Part shown: piece after piece, positions 54,761 through 62,500 of the stretch
How positions within the stretch are numbered: the stretch's first letter is position 1
Layout of the letters: every line of letters begins with the position of its first letter
Assembly (NCBI RefSeq): GCF_050281185.1
Contig: NZ_JBNNWS010000011.1
Span: 1-64,000 of the forward strand
Length of the DNA: 64,000 bases
Source: Heyndrickxia sp050281185
Lineage (GTDB): Bacteria; Bacillota; Bacilli; Bacillales; Bacillaceae_C
Direction: 5' to 3'
Translations under genes and position numbers: made by a program
The notes under the pieces: model-generated
Database searches by the model: none
What the model was told of the DNA's origin: nothing
The model's input: only the letters and a program-made list of their open reading frames with translations

Positions 54761-54994
54761 AAAGGCTGTTTTCGTAAAGTTTGTTGCTTTTTTAGTGATA
54801 TTTTATTAACAATCTGAGTTGATTGTAGCGGAGGACACTTGACTCCTGCGGGAAAAAGAGGGAAGTGGGAGACCCCACAAGCGGTAACGCCGAGGAGGCT
54901 CCCATCCCTCCCCACGGAAAGCAAGTGTCTGGAGCGGAAATCAACGGACTAAGTTTATAGTCTAAAAACAACAATTTATACGAAAAGAGCCTTA
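54761..54994. repeat. Large imperfect palindrome, Bacillaceae-type dispersed repeat
   Basis: Outer arms AAGGCTGTTTTCG..TTTGTTG (54762-) and CAACAATTTATACG..AGCCTT (-54993) are complementary. The inner 128-bp core (54818-54945) has GTTGATT..AATCAAC ends and internal arms GACACTTG/CAAGTGTC, with CTCCTGCGGGAA and GAGGAGGCTCCC blocks that recur in many Bacillaceae genomes as a known intergenic repeat. Much higher GC than its surroundings. A shadow ORF on the minus strand here is not a gene. Confidence 0.75.
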
Positions 54995-55129
54995 ATAAAA
55001 AATTATTATTTACAGTAACATCATTATGTAAACAAACGAGTGGACATAGACCAATCATCTTATTTTCACAAAAAGTGTAGGTAGATTGAATTGATTTTGT
55101 AAGAAATTTCTAAAAACTCAAAATGCTTG

Positions 55130-55138
55130 TGCTATAAT
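55130..55138 (+). promoter_or_regulatory. Extended -10 promoter of toxin locus 2
   Basis: TGCTATAAT at the same distance from the GCAGGGTGG leader (55157-55165) as in locus 1. Confidence 0.6.
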
Positions 55139-55200
55139 AATGGGTAACACAGTATAGCAGGGTGGCGGTGGTTACTTCTTATCCGAAAGGGGGATCACTG

Positions 55201-55299
55201 ATGATCACATTTTACGAGGCGTTATCGCTAATGATGATGTTTGGGTCATTAATCGTTACCGTGATTACAGTCGTTATTTCTCTGACAAAAAAGAAATAA
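55201..55299 (+). CDS. Holin-like small toxin, locus 2 (32 aa)
   Basis: ATG start behind AAAGGGGGATC. The 32-residue peptide starts ITFYEALSLM and ends in ISLTKKK; about two thirds of its residues match locus 1 exactly. Leader GCAGGGTGG (55157-55165) pairs with CCACCCTGC at 55301-55309, as in locus 1. The region to the terminator is also homologous (shared GGGCCACTGC and AGGAACATTGGT). Therefore a duplicated type I toxin locus, diverged enough to suggest specific pairing with separate antitoxins. Confidence 0.72.
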   Translation: MITFYEALSLMMMFGSLIVTVITVVISLTKKK

Positions 55300-55380
55300 C
55301 CCACCCTGCCGGGCCATGGATAAGGGTAGGTTAACAGTTTCCTAAAAAAGGGCCACTGCTTCATGCAGTTTACTGTGTAT

Positions 55381-55413
55381 AGGAACATTGGTTGGGAGCC
55401 AATGTTCTTTTTT
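55381..55413 (+). terminator. Terminator of toxin locus 2
   Basis: AGGAACATTGG pairs with CCAATGTTCTT, then six T. Confidence 0.82.
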
Positions 55414-55650
55414 ATCTTATCTTATTATATACAAAGAGATTTCCATATTCAAACTAAATTCTTAAAATAGGAAATATTGAAAGATAAAATACAAATTTTC
55501 GCCCCAATGTCTATTTTATAGAAATAGCATCAATCTGTACATCATGACAAAAGTAGTAATTTTCATCCTGTGAAAAAAGTCTCCTTTAATCATAATACAT
55601 AAATTGTAATCAATCGAGCATACTAAATATACGTTCGGGAGGTGGATGAA

Positions 55651-55968
55651 TTGGAATCAAAAGATTTTGAGCAGATTTATGAACAATATAAAATTCATGG
55701 AGAAGAAAATGCTAGGAAAGAAGTAGCAAATCAAAATAAAGTCAGTGGAAAGGAAGAGATTGTCGCTGTTAGAAAAAATGACGATGGTGATATTATCGCC
55801 ATAAAAACTGATAATGGAAGAGAACTAGATTATGTAAGTGCATTGGAAGAAGCAAAGTCAGGTAAATTAGCAAATGTTGATGTATTTCATAAATATGGAA
55901 GGGACATATTGAGGAGCGAGCCTGATGGAATTAAAGAAAATAATTTAGATCAACTGCCAACTTTTTAA
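55651..55968 (+). CDS. DUF3892-like small protein
   Basis: 105 residues from TTG 55651, seven bases after GGAGG; GTG 55642 lies inside that site. Hydrophilic N-terminal helix (EQIYEQYKIHGEENARKEVA), then a DUF3892-like beta module (KEEIVAVRKNDDGDIIAIKT and LDYVSALEEAKSGKLANVDV) and a Pro-containing tail. Such small proteins are common in Bacillus and in phage DNA, with no known function. Confidence 0.7.
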   Translation: MESKDFEQIYEQYKIHGEENARKEVANQNKVSGKEEIVAVRKNDDGDIIAIKTDNGRELDYVSALEEAKSGKLANVDVFHKYGRDILRSEPDGIKENNLDQLPTF

Positions 55969-55976
55969 ATAACTAG

Positions 55977-56014
55977 AATGAAAAATGCTTATTCAATTGT
56001 ATCATTTTTCATAT
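55977..56014 (+). terminator. Hairpin terminator after the DUF3892 gene
   Basis: AATGAAAAATG and CATTTTTCATATT form the stem. Confidence 0.5.
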
Positions 56015-56129
56015 TAATCTAAGAATATGTTTAGGAAGATTTTTCACTTGAAAAAAATCTTATTATAAAGTAATATAACAATACAAGCTGCATTGTACGT
56101 ATTGATAATAAAGTTTTAACCTTTAAGCT

Positions 56130-56322
56130 GTAATAGGGAGTTTTATATTGGAACTGGAATGACATGTCTCTGCCTATATGGCATGGAGGACAAGCAAGAA
56201 TGTTTCTGCAAACACCCACTTTGAGGAGTGGTGGTTTAAAACTTTCTTAATACTCATACGGCAAAGGCGGCCTTTTATAATGACAATGAACAAATCAGTT
56301 TTCTTTTGGAAACTGATTTTTT
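56130..56322 (+). ncRNA. Candidate structured ncRNA with its own terminator
   Basis: The stretch is less AT-rich than its flanks, has no plausible gene, contains a small hairpin (CCACT..AGTGG around 56216-56232), a GGCAAAGGCGGCC segment, and ends in a strong intrinsic terminator (AAATCAGTTT-loop-AAACTGATTT then T, 56292-56322). A second terminator-like stem follows at 56364-56414. I do not match it to a known RNA family, and there is no gene directly downstream on this strand for it to control. Confidence 0.3.
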
Positions 56323-56363
56323 GTATTAAAGCAGATAAGTTGGAGTACAACCTGAAAAACATT

Positions 56364-56414
56364 AAAGACCTATAACCCCAGGACATGTGATCCTAAGGTA
56401 ATAGGTCTTTTTTT
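56364..56414. terminator. Bidirectional terminator before the 54-residue gene
   Basis: AAAGACCTAT and ATAGGTCTTT are perfect arms, with an inner AGGACATGTGATCCT hairpin, then seven T. Confidence 0.75.
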
Positions 56415-56445
56415 AATATAGCTGACAGTGGAGGAATAGACTAGC

Positions 56446-56610
56446 TTATTTTACTTCTCTACCAGTAGCACCAATTACTTTATCAGTATCAGACTGGTTG
56501 TTATAGTCAGGATCTGAATTTAATTGCTTTTGGTCGGACTTTTTCCCAAGATAGCTGGATTTATGTTTTTCTTGCAGCTGATGAAACTTTTCAAAGTCTT
56601 GATTTACCAT
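56446..56610 (-). CDS. Small hydrophilic hypothetical protein (54 aa)
   Basis: ATG at 56610 with AAAGGAGG nine bases before it on the minus strand. Sequence starts MVNQDFEKFHQLQEKHKSSY and ends VIGATGREVK; highly charged, no hydrophobic segment. Codons and ribosome site make it a credible gene. Function unknown. Confidence 0.6.
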   Translation of the reverse strand: MVNQDFEKFHQLQEKHKSSYLGKKSDQKQLNSDPDYNNQSDTDKVIGATGREVK

Positions 56611-56781
56611 GAGTAATAACCTCCTTTATTTTATCTTTTTAATAATTATTGGACAATATGTATGTTTTTTTAAAAAATAACAAAGTGGGATTGCTCCCAC
56701 TTAGATAAATGATAATTATAAATGAGTCCTAAATAAATCTTATGATAACAGACATCCTCCACAGATTTTTAAAAAAGGATG

Positions 56782-56967
56782 TTAAAGTTTAAGTTTTCCA
56801 AATAGGGCCATGATCGCCTTTACGATCAATACGATTGCAAATACTACTACTGCTGCTGCACCAATAAATTCAAGTACTGTTGCTAATGTGGCGGTTACGA
56901 CTCCTAAAAGGCTAAGGCCAAGTAAAGCGAATCCTGCGACAATGGCAGCCAAAAATAATAGAACCAT
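56782..56967 (-). CDS. Small hydrophobic two-span membrane protein (61 aa)
   Basis: 61 residues, almost wholly hydrophobic: two helices (about 2-27 and 30-53) and a basic tail ending GKLKL. AAGGAGGTGG lies ideally before ATG on the minus strand; the overlapping plus-strand frame has none. Possibly a stress or envelope protein; no family recognised. Confidence 0.6.
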   Translation of the reverse strand: MVLLFLAAIVAGFALLGLSLLGVVTATLATVLEFIGAAAVVVFAIVLIVKAIMALFGKLKL

Positions 56968-57130
56968 GTTTAACCACCTCCTTCATTATTAATATATGTA
57001 CAAACATTAATAAGGTGATTTGAATGCAAGAAAATAAGAAATTTAAGGATATTTAAAAAATCAGGTCATGCATAGCACGAATTGCCAAGGGTAAACTATG
57101 ATATATTCCAAGCATAGTGAGGGAACAAAA

Positions 57131-57925
57131 ATGAAAAAAATATTTCTTGCAATTTTAGCGATGTCCATTGTTATTGCATTAACAGCATGTGCCGCAAAAG
57201 GTGGAAATAAGAAAGAGCAAAAAAATCTTTATGATCAAATAAAAGATAAAGGGGAAGTAACCATTGGAACGGAAGGAACTTACTCACCTTTTACCTTTCA
57301 TGATAAATCAGGCAATTTGACAGGTTTCGATATTGATATAGCAAATGAAGTGTTTAAACGATTAAAAATAAAAACTAAATATATTGAAACAAAATGGGAT
57401 GGCATGATCGCTGGATTAGATGCAAAGCGGTATGACCTAATAGCCAATGAGGTTGCTGTAAGAACGGATCGTTTAAAAAAATACGATATGTCCGATCCAT
57501 ATATTGTATCTAAAGCTGTATTGGTAGTAAGTAAAGATAATAATGATATTAAATCATTAGACGACTTAAAAGGAAAAAAGGTAGGACAATCATTAGATAG
57601 TAACTACAGAAAAATCGCAGAGGACCATGGAGCAACCAACACCGTTGTTGATGGTTTTAATCAAGCAATTGATTTGATCACTTCGAAAAGGATAGACGCA
57701 ACAATTAATGATAGTCTTTCCTATTATGATTTAAGAAAGCACCAGCCCAATCTTCCAATAAAAGTTGTTTATGAGGAAAAAAATGCAACAAACAATGCTT
57801 TTTTATTTAGAAAAAATTCGAAAGAGCTAGTTGATGCTGTGAATGGAGCATTAGCTGGCATGAAAAAAGATGGTACGTATTTAAAAATCTCAAAAAAATG
57901 GTTTGGCACAGATGTGTCGAAATAA
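57131..57925 (+). CDS. tcyA: Cystine-binding lipoprotein TcyA-like
   Basis: 264 residues from ATG 57131. Lipobox LTAC at about residue 20. ABC solute-binding fold of the amino-acid type: GEVTIGTEGTYSPFTFHDKS, ETKWDGMIAGLDAKRYDLIA and LKISKKWFGTDVSK at the end. These closely resemble B. subtilis TcyA, including the final KKWFGxDVSK. Anchored outside the membrane, delivers cystine (or a related sulfur amino acid) to TcyBC. First gene of tcyABC. Confidence 0.87.
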   Translation: MKKIFLAILAMSIVIALTACAAKGGNKKEQKNLYDQIKDKGEVTIGTEGTYSPFTFHDKSGNLTGFDIDIANEVFKRLKIKTKYIETKWDGMIAGLDAKRYDLIANEVAVRTDRLKKYDMSDPYIVSKAVLVVSKDNNDIKSLDDLKGKKVGQSLDSNYRKIAEDHGATNTVVDGFNQAIDLITSKRIDATINDSLSYYDLRKHQPNLPIKVVYEEKNATNNAFLFRKNSKELVDAVNGALAGMKKDGTYLKISKKWFGTDVSK

Positions 57926-57940
57926 AGGAATGGAAAATAG

Positions 57941-58624
57941 ATGTTTACAAATGAGGCAACCTCGAGAATAATAGGAATCCTTAGTGATTCCTTTTTTCCA
58001 ATATTAAAGGCCGGTTTATATTTTACAATTCCTCTTTCTATCATTGCATTTATTTTAGGGACATTATTAGCTTTTTTTACAGCGATTGTCCGAATTTCAA
58101 ATATAAAGCCCTTAATCGTTCTTGCCAAATTCTATGTATGGATTTTCAGGGGGACACCATTGCTCGTTCAGCTTTTTATACTTTTTTATGGATTACCGAA
58201 TTTAGGGATTACATTAAACCCTTTTCCAGCAGCGGTGATTGGCTTTACACTGAATGTAGGAGCCTATAGTTCAGAAATCTTCCGGGCATCGATTTTATCT
58301 ATTCAAAAAGGGCAGTGGGAAGCAGCCTTTTCGATTGGAATGACTAAATCCCAAGCAATGAGGAGAATTATTTTACCCCAAGCTATGCGTGTATCCTTGC
58401 CTCCATTAGGTAATTCCTTTATCAGCTTAGTCAAAGATACCTCCTTAGCAGCAACCATAACAGTGACAGAAATGTTTCAAAAAAGTCAACAAATCGTTGC
58501 AGCTACATATGAACCTCTTTGGCTTTATGTAGAGGTTGCATTTATCTATTTAATTTTTAGTACTGTACTATCATTTGGTCAATCCTTGCTAGAAAGAAGA
58601 TATGATCGGACAGTAGCAAAATAA
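57941..58624 (+). CDS. tcyB: Cystine ABC transporter permease TcyB-like
   Basis: 227 residues, about five spans of the HisMQ type. RISNIKPLIVLAKFYVWIFR, GTPLLVQLFILFYGLPNLGI and the EAA loop (EAAFSIGMTKSQAMRRIILP) identify a polar amino-acid uptake permease; in TcyB-type systems one permease forms a homodimer. 15 bases after tcyA. Confidence 0.9.
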   Translation: MFTNEATSRIIGILSDSFFPILKAGLYFTIPLSIIAFILGTLLAFFTAIVRISNIKPLIVLAKFYVWIFRGTPLLVQLFILFYGLPNLGITLNPFPAAVIGFTLNVGAYSSEIFRASILSIQKGQWEAAFSIGMTKSQAMRRIILPQAMRVSLPPLGNSFISLVKDTSLAATITVTEMFQKSQQIVAATYEPLWLYVEVAFIYLIFSTVLSFGQSLLERRYDRTVAK

Positions 58625-58637
58625 TGGAGGAAAATAA

Positions 58638-59384
58638 ATGATTACAATTGAACATTTACATAAAAGTTTTAAAGATCTAGAGGTTTTAAAAGGAATTGAT
58701 CTTACTATAGCTAAAGGAAAAACGGCTGTTATCATTGGTCCTTCTGGCTCAGGTAAAACAACTCTCCTTCGTTGCTTGAATCTATTAGAAACACCTGATA
58801 AAGGTTTTCTATCAATAGGGGATAAAAAAATTAATTTTCATGAGAAAAATAGGCTTAAACTACAAGAGGTGATGCCGATTCGGAGACAGACTGGAATGGT
58901 ATTTCAAGGTTATAATTTATTTCCTCATTTAACAGCAATGGAAAACATCATGGAAGGCCAAACAACTGTTTTAAAACGATCAAAAACGGAAGCAAGACAA
59001 AAAGCACTAGGGTTATTGGAAAAAGTGGGGCTTAAAGATCGCGGGGAAATGTACCCACATCAGCTTTCAGGTGGTCAACAACAACGAATAGGCATTGCTA
59101 GGGCGATGGCGATGGATCCACAAGTTTTACTATTCGATGAACCAACATCTGCTTTAGATCCAGAGCTTGTAGGAGAAGTGCTAAAAGTAATGAAAGATTT
59201 AGCAAATGAAGGAATGACAATGGTCGTTGTTACACATGAAATGCAGTTTGCACGTGATGTAGCCGATCAAGTGATCTTTATGGATCATGGAATAGTTGTT
59301 GAAAAAGGAACACCTGAAGAGGTATTTAACCATTCAGACAACCCACGATTATTACAGTTCCTAAATAAAGTCAATGCTAGGTGA
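58638..59384 (+). CDS. tcyC: Cystine ABC transporter ATP-binding protein TcyC-like
   Basis: 248 residues. Walker A GPSGSGKTTLLR (about 36), Q-loop MVFQGYNLFPHLTAMEN, signature LSGGQQQRIGIARAMA, Walker B VLLFDEPTSALDPELVGE and H-loop VTHEMQFA. Supplies energy for cystine import. GGAGG then ATG, 13 bases after tcyB. Confidence 0.92.
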   Translation: MITIEHLHKSFKDLEVLKGIDLTIAKGKTAVIIGPSGSGKTTLLRCLNLLETPDKGFLSIGDKKINFHEKNRLKLQEVMPIRRQTGMVFQGYNLFPHLTAMENIMEGQTTVLKRSKTEARQKALGLLEKVGLKDRGEMYPHQLSGGQQQRIGIARAMAMDPQVLLFDEPTSALDPELVGEVLKVMKDLANEGMTMVVVTHEMQFARDVADQVIFMDHGIVVEKGTPEEVFNHSDNPRLLQFLNKVNAR

Positions 59385-59465
59385 TAAGCAGTGATAAATT
59401 GAATTTACAGAATTTCATATGAATATTCATCAACATTTTGCTCAAAATATACTCGAGGTGAGAAT

Positions 59466-59588
59466 ATGAGTAAAAATGTTAAACCGAATACGAATAAAGT
59501 TCAGCAGAAATCCAAAGAAAAGCAAAAAACAAAGGTACCTAATAATCCACTTCCACAGCCGAAAGATTATGAAGAAATCGAATATTAA
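59466..59588 (+). CDS. Small basic Pro/Lys/Gln-rich protein (40 aa)
   Basis: ATG 59466 follows GAGGTGAG. 40 residues starting MSKNVKPNTNKVQQKSK and ending PKDYEEIEY, with a basic first half and acidic tail, no hydrophobic residues. It has its own terminator. Its composition recalls minor spore proteins, but I see no family match. Function unknown. Confidence 0.5.
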   Translation: MSKNVKPNTNKVQQKSKEKQKTKVPNNPLPQPKDYEEIEY

Positions 59589-59590
59589 TT

Positions 59591-59619
59591 AAGGTGCGGT
59601 GCAAACCGCCCTTTTTTAC
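59591..59619 (+). terminator. Terminator of the 40-residue gene
   Basis: AAGG-T-GCGGT and ACCGC-C-CTTTTTT surround a GCAA tetraloop. Confidence 0.75.
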
Positions 59620-59764
59620 GTTCAGCTAGTTTTACTACGTAAAGAACTCACTTAACACATATCCTACGAGAGATTTTATCATCGATTAATAAAGCCAAAT
59701 GAATAAAAAAGAACTTCTATCTAATACTAAGATTAAATCTATTTGGAAAGGAAAGGATTTTTGG

Positions 59765-60214
59765 ATGTCAAATCAGCAGCTAGTCAATTTTTTGAATCAA
59801 GAGTTATCAAATTTTACTGTTATGTATGTAAAATTACATCGATATCATTGGTTTGTACAAGGGAAGCATTTCTTCCAATTACATAGTTTATTTGAAAATC
59901 TTTATAATGAAATGGCCGAAGATTTAGATAAAATCGCTGAACGAGTATTAACAATTGGAGGCAAGCCTTTAGCGACGATGAGTAAGTACTTAGAAGAAAC
60001 AACACTTGTTGAAGCTCAAGCTGATGATAAGGAAAAAGAAATCATGGAGCAGCTTATTAAAGATTATGAACAAATAGTGAGAGAAATAAATGAAACAGGA
60101 AGAAATCTAGCAGAAGAACAACAAGATCAACCAACCGTAGATTTATTAAACGATCTGCAAGGTAGATTTGAAAAGCATTTATGGATGTTCAGGGCCTATT
60201 TGGCATATGAATAG
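59765..60214 (+). CDS. Dps-family ferritin-like protein
   Basis: 149 residues from ATG 59765 (AAAGGAAAGG upstream; ATG 59699 has no site). Four-helix Dps fold: YVKLHRYHWFVQGKHFFQLH in helix A, FENLYNEMAEDLDKIAERVL with the intersubunit ferroxidase Asp/Glu, then ACT-free LEETTLVEA and C-terminal KHLWMFRAYL. Forms dodecamers that oxidise and store iron with peroxide and protect DNA. Confidence 0.9.
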   Translation: MSNQQLVNFLNQELSNFTVMYVKLHRYHWFVQGKHFFQLHSLFENLYNEMAEDLDKIAERVLTIGGKPLATMSKYLEETTLVEAQADDKEKEIMEQLIKDYEQIVREINETGRNLAEEQQDQPTVDLLNDLQGRFEKHLWMFRAYLAYE

Positions 60215-60220
60215 GGAAAT

Positions 60221-60248
60221 AAGAAAAGCGTAAGCGCTGGAGCTAGAC
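60221..60248 (-). repeat. Minimal copy of the dispersed repeat (28 bp)
   Basis: Minus-strand reading GTCTAGCTCCAGCGC then TTACGCTTTTCTT joins the left and right ends of the long repeats with the whole interior missing. Confidence 0.6.
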
Positions 60249-60253
60249 ATAAG

Positions 60254-60287
60254 AAAAACAGGGTTTAAAGAAATCCCCTGTTTTTCG
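60254..60287. terminator. Terminator downstream of the Dps gene
   Basis: AAAAACAGGG pairs with CCCCTGTTTTT. Probably also stops the small gene on the other strand. Confidence 0.8.
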
Positions 60288-60334
60288 ATTAATCCCACTC
60301 CCTGTTATGTATAACTAAAAAAATGAATCAAAGT

Positions 60335-60436
60335 TTATGATTTTTTATTTTTCTTTAGGAAACGTATCAAAAATACACCAATCACTATATAAATAATAAC
60401 CATAATACTCAAAATAGGTATCCAAATATTCGTCAA
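60335..60436 (-). CDS. Small single-span membrane protein (33 aa)
   Basis: TTG at 60436 behind AGGAG (nine-base gap) on the minus strand. The product starts TNIWIPILSIMVIIYIVIGV and ends in RFLKKNKKS, a single transmembrane helix with positive tail, typical of regulatory small membrane proteins. The overlapping ATG frame is Tyr-rich and less likely. A terminator hairpin lies just past the stop. Confidence 0.45.
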   Translation of the reverse strand: MTNIWIPILSIMVIIYIVIGVFLIRFLKKNKKS

Positions 60437-60573
60437 TCATCTTCACTCCTAAAGATTTCTCATTTTATTGTAAATCGAATTTCAGTATATGGAAAGGGAA
60501 AACTCTGTGACACTGTAAAAGTGTATTATTTTACTTATTACGAAAATAATAAAGCAAAAAGGTGTGATCTATA

Positions 60574-60765
60574 TTGCCTAGAATTAGACCAAGATTTATG
60601 AATAGTCCCTTTTTTGTAGACGAGCCTGGAAATTGGCATTTGAAGCCCGGTGCACCAGAAAATTTACAAGAAGAATTTGAGGATTTTATACAAGCACTGC
60701 AAGACGATCATGAACCAGGAACCATAAATGGCATTCATATTTCTTATCCGTATATAAATGAATAA
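60574..60765 (+). CDS. Small hypothetical protein (63 aa)
   Basis: TTG start after AAAAAGGTGTGA. Begins MPRIRPRFMNSPFFVDEPGN and contains LQEEFEDFIQALQDDHEPG, an acidic helix, ending PYINE. Soluble, no Cys. A terminator follows. I recognise no family. Confidence 0.6.
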   Translation: MPRIRPRFMNSPFFVDEPGNWHLKPGAPENLQEEFEDFIQALQDDHEPGTINGIHISYPYINE

Positions 60766-60792
60766 TATTTTCTCAAATACTTACCTGAAAAC

Positions 60793-60820
60793 GGCGGCAA
60801 ATAATCCGCCATTTTTTTCG
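60793..60820 (+). terminator. Terminator of the 63-residue gene
   Basis: GGCGG-CAAATAAT-CCGCC followed by seven T. Confidence 0.75.
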
Positions 60821-60916
60821 TTTAAGTTATTTGAATCTAATCGTTCACATGCATTATATTAAAATATAAAGAGTTGATTGCTATTAAATTATGAATATAC
60901 GCGAGGTGTGCAGGAA

Positions 60917-61411
60917 ATGAATATTTACCAATTTGAGGCTATACGAATGAATGGAAATAAACAATTATTTTCGGATTATCAAGGGAAGGTATTACTCATA
61001 GTCAATACTGCCAGCAAATGCGGTTTTACACCTCAGTTTAAGGAATTACAAGATTTATATCAAAAATATCATGAAAAAGGGTTAGAAATACTAGGGTTTC
61101 CATGCAATCAATTTAATCACCAGGATCCGGGAGAAAATCAAGAAATAGAGGAGTTTTGCTCTTTGAATTACGGAGTAAGCTTTCCCATGTTTCAAAAAAT
61201 CAATGTCAACGGAAAAGACGCTCACCCGCTATTTCAGTACTTAACAAAGGAAGTTCCCGGAATTCTAGGATCAAAAAAGATTAAATGGAACTTCACAAAA
61301 TTTCTGGTGAATCGAGAAGGGAGAGTGGTCTCAAGATATTCACCGGCGATAAAACCTTTAACATTAGCAGAAGAGATTGAAGCATTATTAGGGGAAATCA
61401 AGACTAAATAA
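60917..61411 (+). CDS. Glutathione peroxidase family thiol peroxidase
   Basis: 164 residues from ATG 60917 (CAGGAA upstream). NTASKCGFTPQFKELQDLY places the peroxidatic Cys, GFPCNQFNHQDPG carries the Gln/resolving-Cys region and KWNFTKFLVNREG the Trp-Asn pair of the catalytic tetrad. The peroxidatic residue is Cys, not Sec. Likely uses thioredoxin or bacillithiol, as in Bacillus BsaA-type enzymes. A longer frame from 60878 lacks a site. Confidence 0.9.
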   Translation: MNIYQFEAIRMNGNKQLFSDYQGKVLLIVNTASKCGFTPQFKELQDLYQKYHEKGLEILGFPCNQFNHQDPGENQEIEEFCSLNYGVSFPMFQKINVNGKDAHPLFQYLTKEVPGILGSKKIKWNFTKFLVNREGRVVSRYSPAIKPLTLAEEIEALLGEIKTK

Positions 61412-61507
61412 AGAATTGAAATTTTTTTACTTTTTCATTCCATACTTTATTCCTTGTAATTATCGTCTAACATGATACGATATATTAATTGAAAGGAAGA
61501 GGTATGT

Positions 61508-62341
61508 ATGTTACAAAATCAAAAAGTTTTATTTTTCGGTGCTGGTCCGATGGCTGAAGCGATAATCTCTGGAATGATCCAATCAGCCATTATCCCAGCG
61601 AACCAAATTTATGTACAAAACAGAATGAATCACGATCGTTTAAATGAATTACAAGCAAAATATAAGATAAATATTTTTGATGAGAATAAAAATCAATTAA
61701 ATGATTTTAATACAATTGTATTGGCTGTGCAACCAAAACATATTGAAGATGTTCTGGGACTGTTAAGTTCTAATGTTCGTTCTGATCAGTTAATTCTATC
61801 TATAGTAACAAGTATTACGACAGAGTATTTTGAAGCAAACTTAAAAAATCAGCCAGTTATAAGAGTCATGCCAAACACTTCAAGTATGGTTTCTGAATCT
61901 GCAACTGCTATGACAGTCGGTCAATATGTATCAGAAGAACAAATTGACATCGCTAAAATGTTATTAAGAAGTATTGGTGAAGTTTATCTAATTCCCGAAA
62001 AAAACATGGACATATTTACGGGTATTGCAGGTAGTGGACCAGCGTATTTTTATTACTTTATGGAGCAAATGGAGCAAGTTGGAGTAGAAGGCGGCTTATC
62101 TGAACAACAGATTCGCTCCATCGTTGCGCAAACAGTACTAGGCGCTGCAAAAATGGTATTGGCCCAACAGGGTTCACCTGCTACACTACGTAAAAACGTA
62201 GCAGCACCGAATGGTCCTACAGAAGCAGGTTTAAATGCATTAGAATTATATGGTGGGGGAAGTGCAATCAAAGAAGCTGTTAGAAGTACAACAAATCGTT
62301 CCATTGAAATGAATCAGCCATTTAATATCGTCGGTAAATAA
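61508..62341 (+). CDS. proC: Pyrroline-5-carboxylate reductase
   Basis: 277 residues. Reduces P5C to proline. NAD(P) fold FFGAGPMAEAIISGMIQS, VLAVQPKH, IRVMPNTSSMVSESATAM and GIAGSGPAYFYYFMEQM, then TVLGAAKMVLAQ and NVAAPNGPTEAGL (P5C-binding loop) are all standard. Bacillus has several paralogues (ProI, ProG, ProH); which one this is cannot be fixed here. AGGAAGAGG then ATG. Confidence 0.92.
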   Translation: MLQNQKVLFFGAGPMAEAIISGMIQSAIIPANQIYVQNRMNHDRLNELQAKYKINIFDENKNQLNDFNTIVLAVQPKHIEDVLGLLSSNVRSDQLILSIVTSITTEYFEANLKNQPVIRVMPNTSSMVSESATAMTVGQYVSEEQIDIAKMLLRSIGEVYLIPEKNMDIFTGIAGSGPAYFYYFMEQMEQVGVEGGLSEQQIRSIVAQTVLGAAKMVLAQQGSPATLRKNVAAPNGPTEAGLNALELYGGGSAIKEAVRSTTNRSIEMNQPFNIVGK

Positions 62342-62356
62342 AATCATTCATTTTAC

Positions 62357-62390
62357 AAACATCTCATATTACTTAATTGAGATGTTTTTT
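62357..62390 (+). terminator. Terminator of proC
   Basis: AAACATCTCA and TGAGATGTTT with further T. Confidence 0.82.
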
Positions 62391-62500
62391 TATTGTTTTT
62401 AAAATCCGCATGTTCCTGACGCTATTCCTAGTAGAAAAATGAAGGAATTTAAAAAATTTAAGCGAAATATACATTGAATACACTTTGAGAGGAGAATAAG

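Noticed and set aside
54792..55058. Minus-strand 88-codon frame
   Set aside because: It consists mostly of the palindromic repeat and has no ribosome site.
56178..56375. Plus-strand 65-codon frame in the ncRNA candidate
   Set aside because: Runs through an intrinsic terminator and has no suitable Shine-Dalgarno sequence.
56810..56992. Plus-strand frame opposite the 61-residue membrane protein
   Set aside because: Low-complexity antisense of hydrophobic codons; the minus strand has the ideal ribosome site.
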